Assembly (NCBI GenBank): GCA_903863905.1
Contig: CAIPDT010000165.1
Coordinates: 1 to 38,529, forward strand
Source: an uncultured Methylococcaceae bacterium
GTDB lineage: Bacteria; Pseudomonadota; Gammaproteobacteria; Methylococcales; Methylomonadaceae
DNA length: 38,529 nucleotides
Direction: 5' to 3'
Below the pieces are notes generated by a model. The model ran no database searches, had not been told where the DNA came from, and was given only the letters and a program-made list of their open reading frames with translations. Both the position numbers and the translations under genes were made by a program. Of the stretch, positions 10,877-18,320 are shown in pieces (position 1 is the stretch's first letter; every line of letters begins with the position of its first letter).

Positions 10877-12094
10877 ATGAAAGAAAATTTTGATATCGTC
10901 ATTGTTGGCGGTGGTATGGTGGGTGCGGCAGTGGCCTGTAGTTTGGGAGGAAGTACTTTAAAAGTGGCGGTGGTAGAAAGCGCCCTACCCCAACCTTTTG
11001 AGATCTCTCAACCCCATGATTTAAGAGTCTCTGCCTTGAGTATTGCGTCTAAAAATATCCTAGAAACAGTGGGTGCTTGGGCAGGTATCGAAAGTAAACG
11101 AGTCTGTCCTTTTAAACGAATGCGCGTTTGGGAAACAGCGGGGGACACTGAATTTTGTAGTGATGCTATTGACCATCCTGCCTTAGGCTATATTGTCGAA
11201 AATAGAATCACGCAACTGGCCTTATTAGAACGCTTACAGGCGTTTGATAACATCACCCTGATAAGTCCAGCTAACATTAAAAAAATCCGTTATGCACCCG
11301 GTGAAATCAGTGAAGTTGAACTGGATGATGAGCGCATCTTAACTGCCAAAGTCTTAGTGGCTGCCGATGGTGGACAATCAAGAGTGCGACAAACGGTGGG
11401 TTTAGGAGTGACCAGTTGGGATTATAAACAACATGCGATGGTTATTTATATTGAAACCGCTTACGAACAACAAGATATTACTTGGCAACGTTTTGTTCCG
11501 ACCGGGCCTCAAGCGTTTCTACCCTTAACGGGAAACTATGGCTCTATTGTTTGGTATCAATCACCCGATGAAGTTACACGTTTAAAAACGCTTTCTTTCG
11601 AGGCGTTAAAAACTGAATTAGTCGCAACCTTTCCTGACTGCTTAGGCCAAGTTAATAAAATCTTAGGGACTGCGAGCTTCCCTTTAAAACGTCAACATGC
11701 TCAGAACTACGTTAAACCGGGGATTGCCTTAGTGGGTGATGCGGCGCACATGATTAATCCACTTGCCGGGCAAGGTGTTAATATTGGATTATTAGATGCG
11801 GCGGCACTGGGTGAAGTCTTAATTGAGGCCGCCAAAAAAGGCCAAGACATTAGTGATATTACGGTTCTTAAACGCTATGAGAAACTAAGACGCCATGAAA
11901 ACTTAAAAATGATGACCGTCATGGATGTGTTTTATCAAGTGTTTAGTAACGAGGTATTGCCGTTAAAGTTGCTGCGTAATCTAGGCTTAGGCTTAGCAGA
12001 ACGCATCTTACCGGCTAAAAACTTAGTGATGCGTAATGCGATGGGCTTAGAGGGTAAATTACCTAAACTTGCACGTGGCGAACCTATCCTTTAA
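10877..12094 (+). CDS. ubiF: UbiF-type FAD-dependent hydroxylase of ubiquinone biosynthesis
   Basis: A 405-residue member of the UbiH/UbiF/VisC/COQ6 flavoprotein monooxygenases, which hydroxylate the aromatic ring of ubiquinone precursors. Seen: the N-terminal Rossmann motif FDIVIVGGGMVGAAVA, the DG motif VAADGGQSRVRQ (middle), and the GD motif VALVGDAAHMINPLAGQGVNIG. Stretches such as ALGYIVENR, QRFVPTGPQAFLPL and SIVWYQSP recall E. coli UbiF more than UbiH or UbiI, as does the C-terminal LLRNLGLGLAERILP. That comparison is from memory. The start is preceded by AAAGGT at a workable distance. Transcribed away from gltB. The specific hydroxylation position (C6 in UbiF) is inferred. Confidence 0.8.
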   Translation: MKENFDIVIVGGGMVGAAVACSLGGSTLKVAVVESALPQPFEISQPHDLRVSALSIASKNILETVGAWAGIESKRVCPFKRMRVWETAGDTEFCSDAIDHPALGYIVENRITQLALLERLQAFDNITLISPANIKKIRYAPGEISEVELDDERILTAKVLVAADGGQSRVRQTVGLGVTSWDYKQHAMVIYIETAYEQQDITWQRFVPTGPQAFLPLTGNYGSIVWYQSPDEVTRLKTLSFEALKTELVATFPDCLGQVNKILGTASFPLKRQHAQNYVKPGIALVGDAAHMINPLAGQGVNIGLLDAAALGEVLIEAAKKGQDISDITVLKRYEKLRRHENLKMMTVMDVFYQVFSNEVLPLKLLRNLGLGLAERILPAKNLVMRNAMGLEGKLPKLARGEPIL

Positions 12095-12121
12095 GCCACT
12101 GCTTAAACCACTTAAAACTCC

Positions 12122-12150
12122 GAGGCTGTTAATTCTTTAATTGCAGCCTC
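12122..12150. terminator. Possible bidirectional hairpin between convergent ubiF and lipoprotein gene
   Basis: Inverted repeat GAGGCTG (12122-12128) and CAGCCTC (12144-12150) with a 15-base loop. It sits between two convergent genes and overlaps the last codons of the minus-strand lipoprotein gene. No T-run follows on either strand, so terminator activity is uncertain. Confidence 0.35.
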
Positions 12151-12557
12151 ACGTTATTGGCCGCTTGCTCACAGCCTTTAACTGATTTCTCAAAGCGTTG
12201 CCGCGCAAAAAACAACCAAACACTGCCGCTGTTGTTGTCATGCTTTCTATAATCAGCTACATCTTTATCGCTTTCGCGGGCGCCATATTCGTTAAGCGTT
12301 TTACAGGCTTCCTGCATAGATTGTTCCGCTTTTAAAATAGCCTCTTTATTAGGCACATCATCACTATCTTGTAATGACATCAAGTCACTAGTCACACTAT
12401 TTTGCAATTTAAAGACACTTTCGACATATTGCATAAACTGAGTAGACTCTTGATTTTTATCAGCAGATTCTTTATAAAAAAGCGCGCTACATCCCGACAA
12501 CATGAACAGACTACCCACCAGCATAACCGCTGAAAAATTAATTAGTTTGTCGTTCAT
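12129..12557 (-). CDS. Small predicted outer-membrane lipoprotein, function unknown
   Basis: A 142-residue protein. The N-terminus MNDKLINFSAVMLVGSLFML is a lipoprotein signal peptide with lipobox LSGC (Cys23). The next residue is Ser, not Asp, so sorting to the outer membrane is expected. The mature part is polar, apparently helical, with two cysteines (in MQEACKTL and VKGCEQAAN) that could pair. I recognise no domain. Start choice: a GTG at 12566 would add three residues, and the ATG at 12557 is taken as more usual. A good sigma70-type promoter lies upstream. It is convergent with ubiF and divergent from the dynamin-like gene. No functional link to either can be read from the sequence. Confidence 0.75.
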   Translation of the reverse strand: MNDKLINFSAVMLVGSLFMLSGCSALFYKESADKNQESTQFMQYVESVFKLQNSVTSDLMSLQDSDDVPNKEAILKAEQSMQEACKTLNEYGARESDKDVADYRKHDNNSGSVWLFFARQRFEKSVKGCEQAANNVRLQLKN

Positions 12558-12602
12558 TTCACCCACTTACGCTATAAAACTTGTTAATAAATGACTCAAT
12601 AT

Positions 12603-12631
12603 ACTATATATCCATGCTTTTAGAGTATCAA
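12603..12631 (-). promoter_or_regulatory. Predicted sigma70 promoter of the lipoprotein gene
   Basis: On the minus strand TTGATA (12631-12626) is followed by a 17-base spacer and TATAGT (12608-12603). Each hexamer matches consensus in 5 of 6 positions and the spacing is optimal. Transcription would begin near 12596, about 40 bases before the ATG at 12557. Confidence 0.6.
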
Positions 12632-12790
12632 AAAACCGCTTTTCTTGGAGAAAACCATATTTATGGTAATAAAAAACTGATTAAATAGACAAAGACATAA
12701 AGACTGTTTTTTTCTATTATCAAAGTATTGTTAGGTGTATACTCCAAAAACTTTACATATTCAATTTTTAGTCAAGACGAGGTCACACTG

Positions 12791-14212
12791 ATGCCTGAAA
12801 AGACAGCAAGCAAATATCTGCTCAACCTTGAGAAACATTTCGCTCATGATAATCCTGCCTTACAACGGTCAGTAAAAATCTTCCATGAGCTTGATCAAAT
12901 TGAGTACGATCTTGGACTTATTGATATTGATGACACGACCGCCAGTAAAAACTCATGGTCACCTATTGTTAGCTTTATTGGCGGTAATTCAACCGCTAAA
13001 GCACGCTTTATCAATAATTATATAGGTGCACAACAAACTACATCAGGAATTCAAGCGTCTACCCATAAATTTACGGTTCTTTTACAAAGTAGCCAAGTTA
13101 GTTCTGCGACTTTACCGGGTACCGCCCTGGACGTTGACCCTCGCTATCCATTTTATCAAATGAGTAAACGAATTGATCAACTGCAAAAAGGTGAAGGGGA
13201 TCGAATTAATTCTTACCTTGAATTAAAGGCGTTAAATAGCGACCGTTTAAAAGGCAAGTTATTCATCGATTCACCTAACATGGGGGTTTTACCCGCGAGT
13301 CCCATTAATTCGATGCTAGTGAAGCATGTGATTGAAAACTCGGATTTAGTTTTAATCTTTACCGATGTATTTGAATCAGGCTCCCCTTTATTAGATGATC
13401 TCACTGCGCTAATTAACACGCATCAAGATTCTAATAAATTTGTGTATTTAATTGATGAACCTATCGCAGCCATCAATCCAGCAAAAGCCAATGATATTAT
13501 TCTGTCTTGGCAAAGAAAATTATTAGCAATGGATTTGCATACTGGACAATTCATTATTGCGCCTAACCATCAAAATAACATTAATCCTCAGAGCACGGTT
13601 GATTTCTCAGAGATCGATCAACGTATGAATAATGTCACGTTTGATAGAACTTATCGCATCTTGAGTTTACTTGAAAAAAATATCCGCGATATTGAGGAGG
13701 TGATTATTCCTGAGGTTAAAGCCGGCATTGCACTTTGGAAAGAACGGGTTAACTTATCAAGTTTAGTCATACTATTCTTCATTGCTATGTTAGCCGTGTT
13801 TGCCGAAATTGAAACCGGTATATTAGAAGTGTTAATTGATCCCATTATTGGACCGTTAGCGCTATTAGGTTTATTGGCTATTATGATACCCACCCATATT
13901 TTGATCAGCAAACTACATGCAAAACTGATTATTAATAAATTAAATGAGCGCCAAAAAGAACTGCATTTAATGGAGAACTTAGCCGGCCTTTTTGAAAAGA
14001 ATCTGACATTTACGCGAATGATCTTACCTATGTATGAATCTGTCGCTTGGAATAAAAAGATTAAGGCTCGCTTATTACATTTAAATGATAAAACTAAGGA
14101 TCTCGTGCAATCGTTAAACGATATTTTTGGCTCTTCTGACGAAAAAACGTCTTCCACTCAAAATGAAGACTCGTTTACGAGTTATTTGGATTTATCAAAA
14201 TTTAAAGACTAA
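12791..14212 (+). CDS. Dynamin-like membrane protein with degenerate GTPase motifs
   Basis: A 473-residue protein. Start: ATG 12791 with GAGGT 8 bases upstream; the longer frame from 12728 has no such site. The N-terminal half has the layout of a bacterial dynamin-family GTPase, but the P-loop reads GGNSTAKARFIN (residues ~64-75). A working G1 would be GxxxxGKS/T, so the glycine before Lys and the Ser/Thr after it are both Ala. The G3 position reads FIDSPNMG (about residue 158), with Asn where DxxG needs Gly. The G4 position reads FVYLIDEP rather than NKxD. The C-terminal half has two hydrophobic helices (about 323-343 and 351-375), then a charged helical tail. Paired with a small membrane gene 36 bases downstream. 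Inference: a membrane-remodelling or scaffold pseudo-GTPase. Family assignment rests on remembered dynamin-like sequences (GTFSAGKSTFIN, TGNQAVDDKFTV). Confidence 0.65.
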   Translation: MPEKTASKYLLNLEKHFAHDNPALQRSVKIFHELDQIEYDLGLIDIDDTTASKNSWSPIVSFIGGNSTAKARFINNYIGAQQTTSGIQASTHKFTVLLQSSQVSSATLPGTALDVDPRYPFYQMSKRIDQLQKGEGDRINSYLELKALNSDRLKGKLFIDSPNMGVLPASPINSMLVKHVIENSDLVLIFTDVFESGSPLLDDLTALINTHQDSNKFVYLIDEPIAAINPAKANDIILSWQRKLLAMDLHTGQFIIAPNHQNNINPQSTVDFSEIDQRMNNVTFDRTYRILSLLEKNIRDIEEVIIPEVKAGIALWKERVNLSSLVILFFIAMLAVFAEIETGILEVLIDPIIGPLALLGLLAIMIPTHILISKLHAKLIINKLNERQKELHLMENLAGLFEKNLTFTRMILPMYESVAWNKKIKARLLHLNDKTKDLVQSLNDIFGSSDEKTSSTQNEDSFTSYLDLSKFKD

Positions 14213-14248
14213 CTAAGGCGTATCAATAATTAAACGTTACAAACTAAT

Positions 14249-14767
14249 GTGACTAACATGTTATCTATTGAAATAATTAAACAATATTTACCTTTATGCT
14301 GGCTTAAAAATAACCCACTTGAATTAACAAGATCCGTTAACTTTTTTAAACAGAACTTAACGATCTATTTTATTGTTGAATATTTTATGCAGGCCAACAT
14401 GACAGATGATCCGTTTGAATCATTTGTTGAAGTATCGATACAAATGATACTAGCACTCTTTTTTATTGGTTTGATGTTACGCTTAAATAAAAATTTAAAC
14501 ACCTTTATACAAGTCACCTCATCTATTTTGGTTTGTTCAAACGTGATTGCTGTTTTTGTAATACCCGTGTTGATTTGGTTAACGGTTAATGAAGATGTAT
14601 TAAGTTATTACTGCTTAACGTTATTATTTATTTGGGAGTTTACCGTTATTGCCTACATTTTAAGAAAAGCACTAACGGTTAATTCCGTAGCAAGTTTAGC
14701 GCTTTCCTTAGTGTATTTTATTTTTACCTATTTAGGTGCCTTTGCGCTGGGACAAGTCTTAGTTTAA
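14249..14767 (+). CDS. Four-helix integral membrane protein, function unknown
   Basis: Up to 172 residues (GTG start 14249; the in-frame ATG at 14258 gives 169). Four hydrophobic segments are visible: VSIQMILALFFIGLML, SSILVCSNVIAVFVIPVLIW, YYCLTLLFIWEFTVIAYIL and SLVYFIFTYLGAFALGQV. The N-terminal ~55 residues are soluble or amphipathic. The spacing of helices resembles Yip1-type small membrane proteins, but I see no diagnostic motif, so this is only a suggestion. It begins 36 bases after the dynamin-like gene on the same strand, so the two are probably co-transcribed. Its stop overlaps the stop of the convergent yajR by 3 bases. Confidence 0.72.
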   Translation: MTNMLSIEIIKQYLPLCWLKNNPLELTRSVNFFKQNLTIYFIVEYFMQANMTDDPFESFVEVSIQMILALFFIGLMLRLNKNLNTFIQVTSSILVCSNVIAVFVIPVLIWLTVNEDVLSYYCLTLLFIWEFTVIAYILRKALTVNSVASLALSLVYFIFTYLGAFALGQVLV

Positions 14768-16164
14768 GAACTTACTTGGTTCAGATGCAAAGAGATCAAA
14801 TTTTGTAATTGTTGCTTGTCTAATTGTTGGTTATCCACTTTTAGATAAGCTACGCCTTCTTGATAGTGCAACGTCACTTCCTCTACACCGTTAAGCTTTA
14901 ATATTTGGTCAACAAAATCATTAGCGGCTTGCTCGCTAATTTGTTCCAAAGAGATCAGTAAGTTGGCCCAATAACGAGGTGGTTTCATACTAAAAGATAA
15001 CACCAACCAAGTAAATGCGGCGATGGCACAAAACATAAAGACACCAGCAGCGCCCATTTGACCGTAACACCACCCCCCAATACCGCCGCCCATACCCGCA
15101 CCCAAGAACTGACTCGTTGAGTAAACACCCATTGCCGTTCCTCGCAAGTCACCAGGTGCCGTTTTAGACACTAATGAAGGTAACGTGGCTTCCAATAAAT
15201 TAAAACCCGTAAAAAATACCAACAGAAAACCGATAATGCCAAACAAACTCGCATTAAACTGCATCAAACCTAATTCAGCAATCACCAGCGTGGCAATAGC
15301 GCCAATGAAAACCGCTTTCATCTTACGTTTCTTTTCTGCCACGATAACAAAAGGAATGATAGCCGCCATTGAAATAACAAAAACAGGCAGATAAACTTTC
15401 CAGTGCTCTGAGGGCACTAAACCGGCATCTCGCATTAACAAAGGCAATACGACAAAACTAGCTGTTAAAAGCGCATGAAGAACAAAAATCCCATAATTTA
15501 ATCTGAGTAACTCGGTGTTTTTTAAAATATTAAAAAACTGACTAGGAACCAATTCTGCATCACGATGCATTTTAGAGTGTTGTGGATCAGGCACTAAAAA
15601 CTTCACGACAAAAATAGCGATAAAAGACAGTCCAGCAATTAACCAGAATAAGCCATGCACCCCAATAAAACCGGCAATAATCGGGCCTGCGGTAATCGCA
15701 ACGCCAAAAGCAACCCCAATACTTAAACCAATTAAGGCCATTGCCTTGGTACGATGTACTTCTTGAGTTAAATCGGCCACCAACGCCATAATAGGCGCCG
15801 CAATAGCACCCGAACCTTGTATAGCTCGGCCTAATAAAACACCGTGAATTGTGGTTGAGAGTGCGGCCACAATACTGCCAATTAAAAACAGTATTAAGCC
15901 ACTAATGATGATTTTTTTTCTGCCAAACCGATCAGACATTAAACCGAAAGGAATTTGTAGAAGAGCTTGAGTAATGCCATAAATACCCATGGCCATACCA
16001 ATTAAAGCGGGTGTTGAACCTTCAAGTTGTTCCGAAAATAATGACAACACGGGCATTATTAAAAACAACCCCAACATGCGTAGCGCATAAATACTCGCTA
16101 AAGACCCTACCGCACGCTTTTCCGATGACGTCATCGGACTTGTAATATCCTGCACATTTGTCAA
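14764..16164 (-). CDS. yajR: YajR-type major facilitator transporter with C-terminal YAM domain
   Basis: 466 residues with 12 predicted membrane helices. MFS motif A is present between helices 2 and 3 (GLMSDRFGRKKIIISG), together with the N-terminal pattern SLASIYALRMLGLFLIMPVLS shared with E. coli YajR. The C-terminal ~75 residues are cytosolic and end EEVTLHYQEGVAYLKVDN, matching the ferredoxin-like YAM domain that defines YajR. Role: proton-driven efflux is likely; the substrate is unknown. Start: TTG at 16164 has AGGAG 9 bases upstream. An ATG at 16134 (MTSSEKRAVG) fits the homolog almost equally well but has only a distant AGGA. An 18-base perfect palindrome covers that ATG. Converges on the four-helix membrane gene. 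Confidence 0.85.
   Translation of the reverse strand: MTNVQDITSPMTSSEKRAVGSLASIYALRMLGLFLIMPVLSLFSEQLEGSTPALIGMAMGIYGITQALLQIPFGLMSDRFGRKKIIISGLILFLIGSIVAALSTTIHGVLLGRAIQGSGAIAAPIMALVADLTQEVHRTKAMALIGLSIGVAFGVAITAGPIIAGFIGVHGLFWLIAGLSFIAIFVVKFLVPDPQHSKMHRDAELVPSQFFNILKNTELLRLNYGIFVLHALLTASFVVLPLLMRDAGLVPSEHWKVYLPVFVISMAAIIPFVIVAEKKRKMKAVFIGAIATLVIAELGLMQFNASLFGIIGFLLVFFTGFNLLEATLPSLVSKTAPGDLRGTAMGVYSTSQFLGAGMGGGIGGWCYGQMGAAGVFMFCAIAAFTWLVLSFSMKPPRYWANLLISLEQISEQAANDFVDQILKLNGVEEVTLHYQEGVAYLKVDNQQLDKQQLQNLISLHLNQVSS
16121..16138. repeat. 18-base perfect palindrome at the alternative yajR start codon
   Basis: TCCGATGACGTCATCGGA is its own reverse complement over all 18 bases, with a TGACGTCA centre. 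The minus-strand ATG at 16134 lies inside it. It could be an operator, or a hairpin masking translation if the ATG is used, or a coincidence within coding sequence. Confidence 0.6.
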
Positions 16165-16255
16165 AACGAATTGCTCCTAAGCACCTAAAAATTTATAGTG
16201 CTTCTATTGTAACAAAAACATTGACTCTTGAAGCACTCACCATTAAAAAGCCGTT

Positions 16256-16690
16256 TTATCTTAACGGCGCTACCTGTCCTGTTTCTCGATAGTGTTTATA
16301 ATCCGCCAAAACTTGAGCATGATCAAACGCTAACACCGACGGTAAAGTATCTAAAGTAAACAATTGACAGTTTTTAGCATCATCAGCAGCAACCGGCAAC
16401 CCCGTTGCTTCAGCAATATACACGGCGGTCACTGTATGCCCTCGATTATCCCGGGTTGGATCAGAATAAATACCTAATAAAGCGGTTAAACGCACCTGTA
16501 AACTCACCTCTTCTAAAGCCTCACGCACCGCCGCCTGTTCTATGCGCTCACCAACATCCACAAAGCCACCAGGAACCGCCCAACCATAAGGGGGATTCGC
16601 TCGCTCTATCAATATAAAAGGGCGCTCAGGTAAATCAATTAACTCTATAATAATATCAGCGGCTAATAAAGGCGTGACCGGTTTATACAT
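16256..16690 (-). CDS. Nudix hydrolase
   Basis: A 144-residue single-domain Nudix pyrophosphohydrolase. The Nudix box GX5EX7REUXEEXGU is recognised in GFVDVGE...REALEEVSL (about residues 42-64 of this start); the metal-binding REXXEE core is intact, but the usual Gly after the second pair of Glu is Ser. The substrate cannot be assigned; the sequence [11 protein letters not shown] resembles ADP-ribose/NADH-type Nudix enzymes. Start: ATG 16690 with GGAG 6 bases upstream. The longer frame begins at a TTG inside that ribosome binding site and is rejected. It lies between yajR and a metallophosphoesterase gene on the same strand, 35 bases after the latter, so an operon is likely. Confidence 0.88.
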   Translation of the reverse strand: MYKPVTPLLAADIIIELIDLPERPFILIERANPPYGWAVPGGFVDVGERIEQAAVREALEEVSLQVRLTALLGIYSDPTRDNRGHTVTAVYIAEATGLPVAADDAKNCQLFTLDTLPSVLAFDHAQVLADYKHYRETGQVAPLR

Positions 16691-16725
16691 GAACGTCTCC
16701 AAAATTTAATAATGACCTAGAAAGA

Positions 16726-17535
16726 TCATTTAGTGCTAGAACTCACGACGTATTCTTCACCTTCAGCATAGTCTGAAGTTTCAACTAAACTTTCTTCTAT
16801 TTTTTCCCACACAATCAACTCTAAAGCACCATTGAAATGCTCGACTATCGCGGTACAACTTTCAACAAAATCGCCCGTATTAACGTATAAGAAATCATCT
16901 ATTTCTTTAATTTCAGCATGATGAATGTGGCCGCAAATAACTCCGTCTAAATTTTGATCTCTTAGGGTTCTAACAATGCTTTCTTCATAATCAGAAATAA
17001 ACTGCACTGCATTTTTAACTTTAAACTTAACAAAAGCCGCTAATGAAAAATTAGATCGTAAACCAAACCAACGCCTAAAAACTCTAAGAAAGCGATTAAG
17101 CCAAATTAAAAAGTCATAACCTTCACTGCCTATTTTAGCCAACCATTTATGACATTGCGCGATGGTATCGTATTCATCCCCATGCACAATCAAAAATCGT
17201 TTGCCATCTACAGTCGTATGGACATCAGAGTTCTTAACTGTAATATCCCCAAAGACATAATGATCATAAACCCGCACATTTTCATCATGGTTACCGGGTA
17301 CATAAATCACTTGCGTGCCATGCCGCGCTTTTCTTAATAATTTCTGAATAACGGTATTGTGATCTCTAGGCCAATACATTTTCTTGGACAAAGACCAAAA
17401 ATCAATAATGTCCCCTACCAAATAAAGCTTTTCACTATCGTTATACTTTAAAAAATCCAGTAAAACATCAGCTTGACATTGAGTTGACCCTAAGTGTAAA
17501 TCAGAAATCCAGATGGTTTTATAAGTTTTATTCAT
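16726..17535 (-). CDS. LpxH-like metallophosphoesterase (UDP-2,3-diacylglucosamine diphosphatase family)
   Basis: A 269-residue calcineurin-type phosphoesterase. Metal-ligand motifs are all present in order: DLHLG, VGDIIDFW, PGNHDE, VHGDEYD and GHIHHAE. The overall layout (a helical insertion between the fourth and fifth motifs, YVNTGDFVESCTAI near the end) fits the COG2908 group that contains LpxH, which cleaves UDP-diacylglucosamine in lipid A synthesis. E. coli LpxH, however, has GNRD where this has GNHD, so it is probably a paralogous branch with a related but unproven substrate. Start: ATG 17535. A TTG two codons upstream has better spacing to AAGG and cannot be excluded. Cytoplasmic; no signal peptide. 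Confidence 0.8.
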   Translation of the reverse strand: MNKTYKTIWISDLHLGSTQCQADVLLDFLKYNDSEKLYLVGDIIDFWSLSKKMYWPRDHNTVIQKLLRKARHGTQVIYVPGNHDENVRVYDHYVFGDITVKNSDVHTTVDGKRFLIVHGDEYDTIAQCHKWLAKIGSEGYDFLIWLNRFLRVFRRWFGLRSNFSLAAFVKFKVKNAVQFISDYEESIVRTLRDQNLDGVICGHIHHAEIKEIDDFLYVNTGDFVESCTAIVEHFNGALELIVWEKIEESLVETSDYAEGEEYVVSSSTK

Positions 17536-17660
17536 AATCAAACAGTTAACCTTATATTACAAGTAATAACGATCTTAAACGATGCGTTCATATTAACAAT
17601 AATACGTGAAAACTATATGACAACTTGGTCAAATCACGTAAGTCTAATTGCACACAGAGC

Positions 17661-18098
17661 TTAAGTCTTTAGCGTAAAAGTAACTGGCCCATTATTAATT
17701 AAGGACACTTGCATATCGGCCCCAAATTGACCAAACTGAACCTGTGTATAACTCTTTAATGCAAACTCTTGCAAGTATTGAAACAATTGTTGAGCCTTTT
17801 CTGGGGGAGCCGCTGTTATAAAACTCGGTCTATTCCCTTTTTGGGTATCCGCAGCTAACGTAAACTGCGGGACCAATAATAATCCACCGCCAATGGACTT
17901 TACACTTAAATTCATTCGGTCTGCTTCATCTGCAAAAATACGATAGTTAAGAATACGTTCTAATAAACGCTCGGCCTCTTTTTCTGTATCGTTTTTTTCA
18001 ACAGCAACTAATGCCATAATGCCCGTCTCAATCTGGCCAATTATTTGCTGGTTAACTGTGACTTTTGCAGTCGTTACTCGTTGAATAATTGTAATCAT
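17661..18098 (-). CDS. dtd: D-aminoacyl-tRNA deacylase
   Basis: 145 residues, the family's normal length. It removes D-amino acids (and glycine mischarged on tRNA-Ala) from tRNAs. Diagnostic motifs: PQFTLAADT (the family SQFTL motif, with Pro for Ser), NRPSFITAAPP, and the C-terminal NNGPVTFTL containing the cross-subunit Gly-Pro pair. The start MITIIQRVTTAKVTV is typical (MIxxIQRVxxAxVxV). No clear Shine-Dalgarno. Divergent from prfB, with 222 bases between them; it precedes the LpxH-like gene on the same strand. Confidence 0.95.
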   Translation of the reverse strand: MITIIQRVTTAKVTVNQQIIGQIETGIMALVAVEKNDTEKEAERLLERILNYRIFADEADRMNLSVKSIGGGLLLVPQFTLAADTQKGNRPSFITAAPPEKAQQLFQYLQEFALKSYTQVQFGQFGADMQVSLINNGPVTFTLKT

Positions 18099-18189
18099 AA
18101 TTCAAATATTAACTTACCGTACTATACAAACGTAAAGTGAGCTATCTTATCTTAATTAATCAATTCCTCATAAAAAAACCAGAGTCCTA

Positions 18190-18210
18190 CCAAAATAGCT
18201 TGAATTTTGG
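18190..18210. promoter_or_regulatory. Inverted repeat overlapping the prfB -35 region (possible operator)
   Basis: CCAAAAT (18190-18196) and ATTTTGG (18204-18210) form perfect 7-base arms around a 7-base spacer. The right arm overlaps the predicted -35 hexamer of prfB. The position is what a repressor site would have, but no regulator is known from this window. Confidence 0.4.
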
Positions 18211-18236
18211 CGAAGGCATAGCTAATAGTTTATAAT
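18207..18236 (+). promoter_or_regulatory. Predicted sigma70 promoter of prfB-lysS
   Basis: TTGGCG (18207-18212), an 18-base spacer, and a perfect TATAAT (18231-18236). Transcription would start near 18243, giving a leader of about 78 bases before the prfB ATG at 18321. Confidence 0.55.
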
Positions 18237-18320
18237 TAACCTCTTTTTAAAGTTTTCATCGACCCGCTCGTCCTTTTTAATGTAGCTGGGTATCGACTGT
18301 CATTGGTTAAAACATCTTTC

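Noticed and set aside
12728-12790. 21-residue N-terminal extension of the dynamin-like protein
   Set aside because: It begins at a non-ATG codon without a ribosome binding site, while the ATG at 12791 has GAGGT at good spacing.
13651-14157. 168-codon minus-strand frame opposite the dynamin-like gene
   Set aside because: It is the complement of the coding strand with low-complexity Ser/Ile-rich translation; the plus frame has a ribosome binding site and membrane helices.
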